Source: Manihot esculenta (lineage: Eukaryota; Streptophyta; Magnoliopsida; Malpighiales; Euphorbiaceae). Taken from it: a DNA stretch of 64,000 bases. Positions 31,364 to 43,199 of the stretch are shown here, piece after piece; within the stretch, counting starts at the first letter, position 1, and every line of letters begins with the position of its first letter. The position numbers and the translations under genes are program-made. Where the stretch lies: the NCBI RefSeq assembly GCF_001659605.2, contig NC_035170.2, positions 17,959,856 to 18,023,855 on the forward strand. The letters run 5' to 3'. Below the pieces are notes generated by a model. That model worked only from the letters and a program-made list of their open reading frames with translations. It was not told where the DNA came from and did no database searches.

Positions 31364-34300
31364 GGCGCTAGGATTCAGGTCGGCTTAAGGCCGCCAGAAC
31401 CCGTAGCAAGCCTGCTATACTCTCTGTGTACCTGTAAACCTCATACATGATCATACATTTTCTGTGAAAACAAAACTCTTTTCTGAACCAAGGCTTAACC
31501 TGTGCATGCACTATCTCTGTACTCTGTACTCATGTACTCTGTACTCTGTATCCCTGACTAGAGCTTGCTCTAGATGGGTTAACTCATACCTGTTAAGCCT
31601 GGTTTTCACATACAGGAAAACATATATACATATACAGATCATGTACAAAACATACATCACTAGGACAAGCAACAACTATTACATCTCTTTAATATTACAT
31701 GTCCACTCTAAGCTATTACAGATCTCTTTACTTTTCCTGTACTCTGCTGGACTGTCCCTGTACACTGTACACTGAACCTGCAAAACTGGGGTTAAGGGAG
31801 TGGGATGAGCTCTATAGCCCAGTGAGTAGAACAGTAAAACATCTCAGTAAAATATGATCTCATGGAATGCACCATATCACAGACAAGCCACATCAAGAGT
31901 AAACCTGTCACCACATAGTCCCAGTAACTCTGTGCCAGGGCGTAGAATCGAGCACCTGGTCTTCCTGTCATATATGTATATGTGTATATAACACCTTTGT
32001 ACTTACCATTGCCAGGGCGTAGTCAAAGGCTCCTGGACTTTGCTATACCTGCCAGGGCGTAGTCAAAGGCTCCTGGACTTCGCTATACCTGCCAGGGCGT
32101 AGTCAAAGGCTCCTGGACTTCCTGTCTGAGACTATTGGATCATTCAGCATTCACTCACATCACCAAACGATGCAATGCAACATATTCGTGAATACTAATG
32201 AAATCAACCTATGGCATAAACATGATGCATGAGATATGCTAAAAGCAGTTTGTGGTTCAATTAAAAGTCATAAGTTTAGTTCCACTCACCTCTGGCTATC
32301 TGGACTGACTGACTCTGCAGGCTCTGAACCTCTGGAGCAGGACTCACTGCTGCTCTCTCTGGTTCCTCTGGTCTGTACCTATACAGATGGACTCAAATGA
32401 GGGACCAAACAAGCGTAGAAATAACGCTCTTAAACTTCCCTAAGAATCCCCTTAAACTCACTCAACTATCCATGCAAAGCATGTAAAAGAAAGCTGGACA
32501 GAACACTTTCGGCGGCAGGTTCGGCGGCCGAATGTCCTCTCCAGAGACGAAACTCAAGCACCTTCGGCGGCACCTTCGGCGGCCGAATCCCCCAAACAGA
32601 GCCGAACATGCAAAAACACTCGGGGGCAAGCTGTGGCAACCAAGCCACCATGCAGGAGGTTCGGCGGCCGAATGAACCTTCGGCTGCCGAAACTGAGTTC
32701 ATCCAGAACTCAGCTTCAACGGCAAACCATCTTCTCCTTCCCTTCAACCACTCAAACCATATATACTCCAACTCCTCAACACACATATACTCACGTATAT
32801 GATCACAGGGGTCCAAAACTATCTAATAACCCCAAACAACAAATCAAACATAACACAGAAACATGTATACATGCATAACTCATCAAAACCACTACTTCTC
32901 ACTTAAACATGCATCTCTCTCCCTTAACTTCCATAAAACCTTCAGAAAACACATAAACAGGTTCAAGAGCATTACTTACCTCCTGTAACAAGAAGCTGAA
33001 CACTCTGAACTAAGGAAAACGGACCAACTCTCCTCAAACTTAGCTTTTTGCTTCAAAACATTCAAACCCTTGTGAACGATCAAAACACTCTGCATGAGCT
33101 GCTCAAACTCAGCAAATAAACCAGGAGAGACGTGGCCAACTTCTGGACATGATCTGGTGATAACACCTGTCCAAAATGCTGACTAAGGGATACAAAACTG
33201 CTGGCTAAGCAACTCAGCTTCGGCTGCCGAATCGCATGCAAATCCATGCAACATTCGGGGGCCGAACCTGAATTCGGAAGCCGAACATTGGGCACTTTCG
33301 GCGGCCGAACTTATCTTCGGCGGCCGAACTTGGCTCCTCTGCCTTGGTTCATTTCAACTCCAAACTTGGTTCCATTTACCTGTAACCCAATACACCACAC
33401 AACATTCGTGAGAAACTCCTATCTCCTACCCTCTCGAGGATTCCGACATCCCGGAGTCCACCGGACGACAAAAATTCCGGTGCCGGACTCTAGCCGGGTA
33501 TTACAAAGGGTATGGTCATGTATATGTAATAGTCTAGTAGTGGACATGTAATGTAATGAAATGTAAAATGATGTAATGTAAAGTAATGTAATGAGAATTA
33601 GTATTGTGCTTGCCCTAGTGTTTATTGTAAATCCCTATTGTACATGATCCTTATGTAAATGTTTTAATGATGTGATTTGTTGAACCAGGCTTGACATATG
33701 AGATGTTGACCCAACTGGAGCATTTGATGAGGGCTGTAGTAAGGGGTTTTATGTATATTGTTATGATGCATGCACAGGTCAAGCTTGGTATATGTGAAAA
33801 GTTTAAAGTTTTTATGAAATGTATGATCATGTATGGGATTGTATCAGATGTACAGTTTGTATAGTAGGCTTGCTACGAGTCCCGGCGACCTTAAGTCGAT
33901 CTGGATCCTAGCGGTCCGGTTTCCGGGTCGTTACAATCTTCATCCATGCAAAATCCTTTTCTAAGTGAAATAACCAGCAAAGAAACCATAGAGAAGGAGG
34001 GAAGAAGGAGAGAAGTTTAGGTGCTTAAGTAGTAAGTGATAGAAATTGAAAATAGGTTAAGCAAACATATCCTTTAATGTTTTCAATCAATTATATGTTG
34101 TTAAATGAATTAAAACTCATGTTTTTCTTATTCTTTATAAAGAAAAAATTCAAAAGGAGGAAGGTATATCAAAGGAAAAAGGCAAAGAAAAAGAGTAACT
34201 AAATTGTACCTAAGGCTTTTGAAAAGAGTTGTGCAAAAGGTTTGGTGTTTGTATGAAGTTCTGTTTTTCCTTTAATTTTCTCATGAATATGTAAAATTAG

Positions 34301-36316
34301 AGATTGGTTTTGATTACTGGAAATATTCTTTTGATTGTATGGATTTGTGATATGAAGGTTGAAGTGATGATTGGAAGGCTTAAAGCAAATAGATCCAACA
34401 TGGGAGCTAAAAACACAAAACAGGCAGAATAGATTCCAACAGGACAACCTGTATTGGAAGTCTCATAACTTATTGTGTAATAATTGAAATTAAGCCTAAC
34501 ATACACCAAATGAAAGCTAAGACAAAAAGATAAAACTTTCCTAAAGTGACCAAAATTTGAATCTGTAGCTAATTATATGCAAATTGCTAGTGAACCTAAA
34601 TTGGTCACAGAGAATTGTGCATCCGAAACAGTCTGTATCACTTAGACCATAACCAATGATTTACTCATTGAATTGAATTGAATTAAGACCAATGCCAAAT
34701 GAACCTTGAGAAGTATACCTAAAACTTTGTACAAGAAAGTTAAGCTTGAATCTGTATGCAAATGTATACATATGATATGTTTTGTTAGATTAAAAACAGA
34801 TACCAAAATTGTACTGGTTAGAATCTAATTGGGCAGCTTGCAAAGAAAAATTCATAACTTAAGTGAGGAAGGTCAGAATTAGATACAATATATCTTGTTA
34901 GAAAGCTAAGACATAAATACACAAAGTTCATGAGAAATGTGAGTCTAATTATGTCTATAAGACACTTAGAAATGTGACACAATCTTAGTCAGAAATAAAC
35001 CTAAATCTAAATGTTGACCTAAAAGGGATTGATATGCTAGCTTTGCGGCCAAATTACGCACGTGCTAGCTTGACATGCTTGCTGTATGCACATGCTAGCT
35101 TAATAGACTAAAACATTACACACATGTTCTTGATGAAATAATAATATGTTCATGACTGAATATTATGTTCATGAGTGAATATGGTCTATTACACATATAT
35201 GTATGCTCTTAAGGACTCTTTTTATCGACGTGCTTGCTTATGAATAAATAGTTCGACATATTTACTTGTTTCAACATGTTAAGCATCTAAATGAATAATT
35301 TTAGTACTAAAAAATAATTAACAAGTAAATATGCATTCTTGGTCCTAGTAAACCTCAGTGGGAGTCATAGATAGAATAAGGGTATGACATGCCATATACA
35401 GTTTAGTAGTACTGCGCCCTAATGGGCTACATGATATGATATTTTCGAAACACTATGTGTCATACAGTTTCTTGGCTTTTGAGCTATACAGGCACAATAT
35501 TCGGCCCTTAGGCTATACAGTTTGGCACTTTATGCTATATAGATACAATTTTCCTATATCTAGCTAGTTGGTCCTGTGAAGAGTTTATAGGGGCTAAGAT
35601 TTAATTATATGACTTGTTAATATCTTACAAGCATGCACACAAGATGGTTACCAAAATAAGAATGATTTTACAGTTATAAAATTGCATGACTTAATTTGTC
35701 CACTTTTCACCCACTGACAAATAAAATTTTCACTCGCCTTTATAAAATGATTTCATTGTATTTGTCATGAATATTCGTATTTATATTTGAATGAATATAT
35801 ATTGTTATTCACACACTGGGCATAAGCTCAGCGCATTGGATTTTTTCATGCATAGGTAATAGATAAAGGAAGCAACAACCAAAAGGGTCGGGTTGCACGG
35901 AGACATCATCATAACCAATTATTCACAACTTTTGTATAAGAGGTTGTTTATGTTTGGCATGTACATTAGTAGTCTACCAAGAGTCCGTAAATGAGTGTTG
36001 AAAATAGTACAAGTATAAACAAATATGTTTATTACTTTAAGTTAATATGTTCTACATATGGATTTAATAGTGTGAATTGAGTAATTATTGAGATTTTATG
36101 ACTATTATCCATAAGGATAATTGCTGATAAGCAGGGGGAACTCTCGCAGTTTCTCCATTTAAAATTATGTTGTGAATCAACATGCATTTAAACAAACTAA
36201 AGAACAATTTCTAATGTAAAAGCTAACTTAAGTCCACATATATAATTGCATATAGTATAATATGTGGCATCCTTTACTGAGCTATTTTATAGACGGGTAA
36301 GGGGTGTTACATTATT

Positions 36317-38230
36317 GCTATCTATTTGATGAGGAGACCGGTCTTTAGCAGCTGAAAGGCAAACAGTACATATATGCTCAGTAGCTTTGTCAAGCTTAAG
36401 TAGACTTAAGTGGTATAATTTGAAAAAAGAGGCATGTTCTAATATGGAGTGCCAAAGGCAAGTTTTATTTACAGATTTAGGTACTGTTATTTGTGATACA
36501 TTGCAACTAGTCTTATTTTTGTAGGCAGACCCTTGGTTCTATAGAAAATATGACCCTCCTTGAGCCTGTCCAATAACAACAGTCTTATTATTCTATAAAT
36601 CCTGTATAACACATCTGTCATGACAAAATGTAATAGATAGTTGACATGTTTGTGCTAGTTTGCTCATAGAGAGGAGGTTACATTGGAACATAGGTACTAA
36701 TAACACTCCATATAATTGAAGTATTAGTCTAAGTGAAATGGAACCTGTATGTGAGACAACTCTAGAGGATCCATCTGGTAATTGTATTATTTTAGGTTTG
36801 ATAAGAAGAGAAATTTTATCAAATAGCTGGAGTGAATGGCACATATGATTAGTAGCCCCTGTGTCTATGATCCAAACCTCTTTGTTTCTATTCTCTATGC
36901 TAAACAAGCAAAAGTTAGAAATCTTACTAGCAAATTCTATTGAGTTACCAAGCTCAATTTCACCTGTAGGGTCAAATATGGCAGGAGCTTTGCCTTTCAT
37001 CATCTTCTTCATCTCCTGTTGAAATAGGATAGAGAAATTGGTATTCAACTCGTTATTCTTAACTTGATTTGTTGTTATGATGTCCACTAGTGTTTTTGTA
37101 ATTGCAGCATTGGCAACATCTGTTTGTTTCTTGGTTTTTCTTTGTCTCAATTCTTTATACCACTCTAGATAGCCAATATTCTTGAAGCAAGCCATTCTAG
37201 TATGGTCATTTGAATTGCAAAAGGTGTGGTGCTTGTCATCTTCTTTCCATCTCTTTTCTTTCCATAGGTTCTTGGACGTCTAGTGATGTCTTTCTGTGTG
37301 TTCTGAAATCTTGCTATCAGAACAGTGGAGGATTCACTTGACTCAACCACTATACTTTGTACTTCCCTTTGCTTTTCAACTATAAGCACTATCGAGTATG
37401 CCTTATTCACACTTAGGAGTGGATCCATGAGCAAAACCTGATGCTTAACATGATCATAACTATCACTAAGCCCCATTAGAAATTACATGAGTTTATCATC
37501 ACTATCTAGACTAATAATAACTTTAGAGGCTCCACAATCACAGGCAGAAAAAGGACGTAAACAGGACAATTCATCCCATATTTTCTTAAGTTTAGTGAAA
37601 TATACCATGACAAACCTATTACCTTGTATGAAGGAAGATATCTCTCGCTTTAGTTGAAATATTAGGGGTCCATTAGTTTGTCCAAAGCATTTTTGCAACT
37701 CGTCCCACAGATCTTTTGCGCTTGTGGCATAAATGAACGCTTCAGCAATATCCTTGGAGATCGTATTCAATATCCATGTATGAAGGAAGATATCTCTCAC
37801 TTTAGTTGAAATATTAGGGGTCCATTAGTCTATCTAAAGCGTTGTTGCAACTCGTCCCACAGATCTTTTGCGCTTGTGGCAAAATGAACGCTTCAGCAAT
37901 ATCCTTGGAGATCGTATTCAATATCCATGAGATCACCATGCTATCTACTCTCTGCCATTTCTCATATCAAGAGGTTCCTGCTTCTAGCATTTCGCATTTT
38001 CTGTTAATGAAACTCAGCTTGTCTTTAGCTCGTAATGTGCTGATCATGGATTGACTCCATGAAAGATAATTTTCACTTATCAGTGGTGTTGTAACCAGGA
38101 TAAGATTGGGATGATTTAAATTGTGCAGGTACAGAGAATCATGAGTTTGACCCAATTCTGGATTCTCTACTTGATTTGAATGATGACTAGAATCCTTCAT
38201 TGAGGATGAGGAAGGTACCACAAGTTGTTG
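36317..38230 (-). pseudogene. Copia gag, protease and pre-integrase fragment of G
   Basis: Minus-strand order: gag N-terminus (37967-38221, LYLHNLNHPNLILVTTPL, ENYLSWSQSM); gag middle (37483-37800, AKDLWDELQKCFGQTNGPLI); a further gag part (37165-37476); a zinc-finger-like stretch CNSNDHTRMACF spanning a frameshift near 37190; protease WIIDTGATNHMC (about 36870); the following domain (LPDGSSRVVSHTGSI); and a pre-integrase stretch (LWHSILEHASF, about 36440). It stops at 36317 beside insert F. Frameshifts and a 152 bp tandem duplication (37625-37927) break it. It is not functional. Confidence 0.85.
37625..37927. repeat. 152 bp tandem duplication inside copia gag
   Basis: TGTATGAAGGAAGATATCTC begins at 37625 and again at 37777, and the following ~150 bp are repeated with a few base differences and a one-base deletion. 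It lies within the gag coding remnant and destroys its frame, so it arose after the element was inactive or inactivated it. Confidence 0.85.
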
Positions 38231-38233
38231 TCA

Positions 38234-38244
38234 CTCTGATATCA
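38234..38244 (-). promoter_or_regulatory. Degenerate primer binding site of copia G
   Basis: Minus strand TGATATCAGAG directly follows the LTR end (TTAACA). It differs by one base from TGGTATCAGAG, the initiator tRNA-Met complement. This fixes the right-hand LTR as the 5' LTR of a minus-strand element. Confidence 0.7.
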
Positions 38245-38426
38245 TGTTAAGAGAGAATAACAGAAAATTAACAAACTTGAGAATGCATGAGAAGAATGAT
38301 TCTCATTGAAATATGTTGTAGTTTATATACAAAAGGAATGGAGCTAACAGACTTGCTGAGCTATATAAGCTGGCCAATGAAACTTCAATTCTCCTAATAG
38401 ATTTTCCCCCTATACATATATTTACA
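38245..38426 (-). repeat. Right (5') LTR of copia G, 182 bp
   Basis: Plus-strand ends are TGTTAAGAG ... ATATATTTACA. Minus-strand TATATAA in the middle is a plausible TATA box. It is followed on the right by CTTCT, the target duplication shared with 16275-16279. It matches the left copy over the full 182 bp with roughly 20 differences. Confidence 0.8.
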
Positions 38427-38690
38427 CTTCTCCTATGTCGGCTAGTTATTTTTCTCTGCCTATTTATTTTAGAGCCTTAAAAAAATCATCATGCATTGCA
38501 ATCTAGTTATTCATTGTTTAGATGAAAAATAAAGTATTAGTATATTTCTATCTTTGCTTGATAAATTAAACAACATAAATTTATATTACAAGAGTAAATG
38601 CATGGATGCTTTTTAATTTTTTATATAACATTTTTTAATACTTAGCTTTAATTATAAGTATTCAGAATTCATAGAGTATTGAAAAACACT

Positions 38691-38774
38691 TTTTTTTTTT
38701 TGAAATAGAGATTGAGAATTGAGAGAGTAGAACTTGAGACCTCTCATATGCATTTACTACCAGGATAAATATGT
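38691..38774 (-). mobile_element. tRNA-like SINE, copy 2, with 17 bp TSD
   Basis: On the minus strand it starts CACATATTTATCCTGGTAG, has a B-box-like GAGAGGTCTCAAGTTC, and ends in a poly(A) tail (plus-strand T run 38691-38701). Direct repeats GAGTATTGAAAAACACT flank it at 38674-38690 and 38775-38791. The variable-length duplication and A tail are what LINE-machinery-driven insertion leaves. It is homologous to copies at 12123 and 39476. Confidence 0.82.
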
Positions 38775-39475
38775 GAGTATTGAAAAACACTTTAATACCA
38801 TTAAACTAGAACTCTTCTAAATGTACACACAAATCCCAAAATTTTAATTTATTGATGTTCCTTTTTTTTTTCTCTCTCACTTTTGGTGATGAATATACTA
38901 GTTGCTCTTTGGACATTATGAGCTATGCTTCTTTTTTTTTTTTTTATTGTAAAGCTTATACTAATAATTCACAACATTATTATATTAAAATAATAATTTG
39001 CTCATTTATTTAAAAAGAATAGTGATCTTTAGAGTTTTTGGAGAAAACAAAATACAAAAGAAATAAGGTCACAAAAGAGAAAATATATTAGAAATGAATT
39101 AAAAAATACTACCATTCACATGAAAAAAAAAATTAAAAGTTACTTTTTACGGTGTGAAATAAAAATAAAACCTTGAATAATGAGATTTTTCTGGTAATTG
39201 TAGAGAAATAAAAAAAATAAATGAAAAAAATTATATTGAAACCACATTTTATTTTATTTTTGTGAAATGTGAATGGGTAGTTAATTTATCAAGGAAATGA
39301 TGAAAATTTCTCATATTTTTGCATTTAACAAGGTAATTTTAGTAATTATATGGATCATATCGTAGAAGAATAATTTAGTTCAATAATTAAGGAATATTGG
39401 TTTAATTGTTATATACAGTTAATTATAATTGATAATTTTTGTTAACAATCCGTTGGTAAAATTATATTTAAATGA

Positions 39476-39571
39476 CTTTTTTTAAATGAGAATTAGAAAT
39501 TTAGAGAATAGAATTTAGACATTTTTCAAATTTACTCAGATATATTTATTACCAGATTAAACTGTGAATGC
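39476..39571 (-). mobile_element. tRNA-like SINE, copy 3, with 13 bp TSD
   Basis: Minus strand CATTCACAGTTTAATCTGGT ... TCTAAATTCTATTCTC ... poly(A). Perfect flanking repeats TATATTTAAATGA stand at 39463-39475 and 39572-39584. The B-box region is more decayed than in copy 2, so this copy is older. Confidence 0.78.
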
Positions 39572-42062
39572 TATATTTAAATGATCTTATCATTATGTAA
39601 AATAATTAATAAATATATATAATTTCGTTATGAAAATAAACATATGATCATTAATTTATCATTATATATATATATATAAACATTTTTTATCATAAAAGAA
39701 AGAACAAATCGTTGTCGTGCTAAATTGACTTTCTGGACCAATTGAGCATGTTAAAAGCTATATGATCTTTGAGTTACGGGCATATCAAGGACATTAAGAT
39801 CTCAATTGTGCGTGAATCGCATCTGTTTGACTTCTAGTTGAACATTATATTGTAAAAATAAAATTTTTAATTTATCTCTCATATCTTTTTTCTTTATAGA
39901 ATTTATCTCTGATATGTTGATTATACTGGTATGAACTTCATTACAAATGTTTTATAACTGTTTTAGGAATTAGAGATGATTGCATGTTGAATTGTTGAAG
40001 ATGTATCAGTAGATTGCAATTTAACTAAAGTTTCATTTTTTTTAAAAATAATTTGTATTTAAAAAATATTTTTTAAATATTTTTCAACTATATAATTTAT
40101 TTTTCATTACTTAATTTTAATTTAAAAAATAAATTTTATTATAAAATTTATATATAAAAATCCTAAAAAGGATTTTAGAATGTCGAAAATAATTTTTTTT
40201 CTTTGACTAGAAAAATATTTTTTATTGACTAAATTTTTTTTAATGTTCTAAACCCTAGAAAATATGAAAAGTATTTTTTTAAAAAAATATTTTCTATGTT
40301 AAAAAAATTAATTTTTACAAAATATTTTTCATATTTTTTAACATTTGAAACATTCAAAAAATTTAGTATATTTTCTAACGTTCAAAAAAATATTCAAATA
40401 TAATAAATTTAAAAAAATTTTATTAACTTATAGATATAACTAAAGTATATAAAAATAATAATTTACTGTTGCTTACGTCTTAGATCTATAGTGAGATTCC
40501 ACTAATCTAAGTATTATGCGTCCTAAAGTTTTTAGTATACAGAGGAAGTTATACACGTTCTTTACTTTTTCACTCTCATCTGATTGTTATAACTGCTTTG
40601 CTTATGAGAAAGAATATGTGGTCGCATCTTTAACTCTATTCTTCCATCCGTTTATTTATAACTGATTGGCTTTCACATTTAAATAAATTACTTATTAATT
40701 ATTGCAACGTTATACAAGACGTGATCTTAAAAATAATAATTTAAAAGTTATGGTTTGGGCAGTTTGGCTTACCCTTTCTTCAATTAGCTGTGGCAATTTA
40801 TTTATATTTAGTACCTTCCAATACTTCATACTAATATTCAATAAATTAATTTAAAAAGAAAAGCAGTTTTTTATTTAAATATATTTCTTCTTCTTAAAGA
40901 ATAAAAAATAGAGTTAATTCTCAAAGTGATCTTTGACGTCTTACCTTACAAGATTGACTCTTTCAAGTTATTAGTTAGCAAGTCCATATTTATTTTATTT
41001 TATTTTTAATATTTATACAAATAATAATGTGCAACTTGACTTTTTAGTAGTTATTATTTAATATTTTATCTTTAATTATAAAAATATAATTATTTACCTT
41101 TAAAATTTATAAAATGTAAGTATTAAAGTTGAATTACTAAAACCGGCGTTTTAGCGAATAGAAAATCAAATAATGGCACTTTATAAAGTTAAAAATTAAA
41201 TATTAAATACAAAAAGATTAAAAAGGGTGTTTATTATTTTTTAAAGATAATTATTATGGTACCCTCTATAATTTATTCTCAGTTATTAAAATATTTATTT
41301 AATTTTAAAATTATATAAACATATCCTTATATTTTTATTCCTTCAATTAAAAGAAACACTATTAATTTTCATTCATTTTACTGGCAGTACTAATTTATTA
41401 GTCAAAACTGTAAAAAGTTTTGAGATTATACCCTTATAATTTGTCATAACTAATGATAATGATCTTTAATTTAGAATTACATTAAAATATTATTATATTA
41501 TTTCTTTAACAAAAGAAAATACTCATTAATTTTTATTTATTTTTATTTTTATTAATTAAAATTAAAAAAAATGTATATGCCCAATTAATCTCATATTAAA
41601 TAAAATTTATAATTCAACTTGAACACTCGAGTTTTATCGATTAACTCGTAATTGTCTACATTATTGACAATTCATTATTAATTGTAAATCTTTATTTTTT
41701 TGAAGAAATATAAAGAGAGATGCGAGAGAATATAAAAATAAATCAAGAAGGGTGATAATGAATTTATTTAATAAAGAATAATTCTGAGTATAAATTTTTT
41801 TTTCAATATGAACTAAAAACTAATTATAAAAATAAAAAAAATATTACCATTTTAGTTAACACAATAAAAGTATAGGGTTATTTTTAATGCAATCCTAAAT
41901 TACAGAAGTATTTTAATTAGTTAGGATAAATTAATGATAAAAACAAATAAAATTGACGAATATTTGTTTTTAGTTAAAAGAAATAAGAACATAAAAATAT
42001 TTTAATATATTTTTTAAATTTATAGAAATATTTTAATTAATTAAAATCAACTACACGACCGT

Positions 42063-42600
42063 AATTATCCTTTTTTTTTATTAGAAAAGGATTTCATTCA
42101 AGAGCCAAAGAAAACAACTGTTACGGACTGTCCTCTTCCAAAACAAATACTAACCAAAGAGGGGAATTAGAATAAGTTCCAAACATGACATTTTGGCATC
42201 CTCATGAGATAGAAAACTTAATTATTGATCGAAGACATATACCTTCTGCCACTAAAGGTGAACAACACAGGAAGATAGATGTACAACTATCAACTGCGTC
42301 TCTTGCAGAATTTCTAATAATAATATCGTAATGCTATTGAATCGAAAGAGGCATTTATGTTTATTTTTATCAAGTAATTCTTTTTTACTTAATTTTTTTA
42401 TTCTTCCGAAATGAATCATATCAAATGAAGGGTTGAAGCCAGTTGGAGGAAGCCATCTCCCATTACTGTATTGGAGAAAAGTATGAGGCAGAGAATTGGA
42501 ACGCAGAACTACCATATTTTGCACTTCTTCAATTGGATTCTGAGCCTTGTTTTAGTTGAGAGTTCCAAATTGGGAGGCTTCTATCTATTGGAATAAAATG
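42063..42600 (-). pseudogene. Probable LINE ORF2 3' end with poly(A) tail
   Basis: The plus-strand T run at 42069-42079 reads on the minus strand as CCTTTTCTAATAAAAAAAA, a common 3' end of plant L1 LINEs. Upstream, decayed frames include GRWLPPTGFNPSFDM (about 42440-42490), resembling the W-x-PP...K-NxDG start of the LINE RNase H domain. No reverse transcriptase is attached, consistent with 5' truncation. Weak call. Confidence 0.4.
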
Positions 42601-42668
42601 TTATATATGGAAGTCCAGCAACTCGACAAGTTAATTTTTTAACTTTTAACTTAATTCATATTTAATAA

Positions 42669-43121
42669 TGATGACTGTTAGGTCTCGGATATCTAGCCTC
42701 TCATTGAGCCCACATTGGAAGGTCAGGCCGTAACCCTATTAAAACTCAATATACAAGTCTGTCTTCCAATATGCAGTTCAGGTCTCACTCGGACAGACCG
42801 GACAGCACAGGGATCAGGTCCAAGTGAAGGAGGTCCAGCCCAGTCTACTTGATGGATTTGTGGGGCTACAAACCCCTAGACATCAGGGATCGTATCTACA
42901 TGGGGTCGAACATGAATTAAATGGCTGCCTAACGATGGAAAAGGATACAGTGCATCCGTACATACGGCCTCACATGACAATAACAGGATGTATAGGCGCA
43001 GGACGGTAGTTACACGTCACTAGAGGACAAAGGGAAAAGAATAAAAGAAGGCATGAGCCAACCAGACCAAACTTACCAAAATACACCTTGAGTCTACCCT
43101 TTACTGGATCTCAGGATATCA
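42669..43121 (+). repeat. 5' LTR of Tat element E, 453 bp
   Basis: Starts TGATGACTGTTAGGTC and ends CTCAGGATATCA. TGAT/ATCA are inverted termini. It is preceded by AATAA. It aligns along its whole length with 63175-63625, including the shared block AAGTGAAGGAGGTCCAGCCC. An AAAAGAATAAAAGAAGG stretch near 43037 may be the polyadenylation region. Confidence 0.9.
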
Positions 43122-43123
43122 AT

Positions 43124-43141
43124 TGGCGCCGTCTGTGGGAA
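43124..43141 (+). promoter_or_regulatory. Primer binding site of element E
   Basis: TGGCGCCGTCTGTGGGAA stands two bases after the LTR. Elements of the Tat and Athila groups usually begin their primer site TGGCGCC. The exact tRNA (arginine- or aspartate-type) cannot be decided here. Confidence 0.8.
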
Positions 43142-43199
43142 CCAAGGAGATCTTTTTGCCACCGAAGTTCTCATCCTCATCACACCCACTGAGATCCAC

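Larger units (their letters stand above)
21575..33505 (-). mobile_element. Tekay solo LTR B, inverted (2,170 bp own sequence), TSD AAGGG
   Basis: On the plus strand it begins TGTAACGACCCCAAAATGG and ends TAGCCGGGTATTACA, an LTR in minus orientation. It is flanked by perfect AAGGG repeats (21570-21574 and 33506-33510). Own sequence is 21575-21607 and 31369-33505; element C interrupts it 33 bp from one end. Palindrome clusters lie at about 32505-32695 and 33221-33330. Four hairpin repeat units (CCAGG...CCTGG) lie at 31935-32120. A CTCTGTA-type microsatellite occurs at 31511-31552. No clear TATA box remains, so it is more diverged than A, C and D. Confidence 0.9.
19850..33935 (+). mobile_element. 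Tekay solo LTR A (2,150 bp own sequence), TSD ATCTT
   Basis: It starts TGTAATACTCGG and ends CCGGGTCGTTACA. Perfect ATCTT repeats flank it (19845-19849 and 33936-33940). Own sequence is 19850-21574 and 33511-33935; the middle is insert B. A TATA box lies at 20165-20172, with paired palindromes starting at 20052 and 20072 upstream and a second cluster at about 20692-20910. Two hairpin repeat units lie at 21309-21381. An AATGT-rich pentamer stretch (33545-33595) has expanded near the end. No internal region is present. Confidence 0.9.
19058..36311 (+). mobile_element. Long solo LTR F (about 3.16 kb own sequence), TSD TTATT
   Basis: It begins TGTCACATTCTAAAACC and ends AAGGGGTGTTACA. The flanks are perfect TTATT repeats (19053-19057 and 36312-36316). 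Own sequence is 19058-19849 and 33941-36311; the middle is insert A. There is no coding region, primer site or second LTR, so it is best read as a solo LTR left by unequal recombination. ACACTGGGCATAAGCTCA near 35812-35830 parallels CACTGGGCTATAATAGCTCA in the Tekay LTRs (about 3465), suggesting a distant long-LTR chromovirus family. The palindrome arrays of the other LTRs are absent. A non-coding, non-autonomous element is the alternative. Confidence 0.75.
16280..38426 (-). mobile_element. Composite Ty1/copia element G (outermost shell of the nest), TSD CTTCT
   Basis: Short LTRs (16280-16461 and 38245-38426, 182 bp each) bound the region, and CTTCT stands on both sides (16275-16279 and 38427-38431). 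Gag, protease and pre-integrase remain at the right end (36317-38230). An RT-RNase H piece with an unrelated 1.2 kb LTR-like segment lies at the left (16701-19052). All of it reads on the minus strand. Integrase and much of RT are missing, and the two coding pieces abut in frame once insert F (19058-36311) is removed. The left part probably comes from a second copia element, fused by deletion before F inserted. The LTR copies differ at roughly one site in eight by eye, so this is the oldest shell. Confidence 0.8.
38427..42062. other. AT-rich intergenic DNA with two SINEs
   Basis: No gene recognised. Apart from two SINE copies the region is low-complexity, with long T runs (38931-38945), an AT microsatellite (about 39663-39678) and TTTAAAAATATTTT-rich stretches at 40040-40430 resembling 6530-7060. 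Confidence 0.5.
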
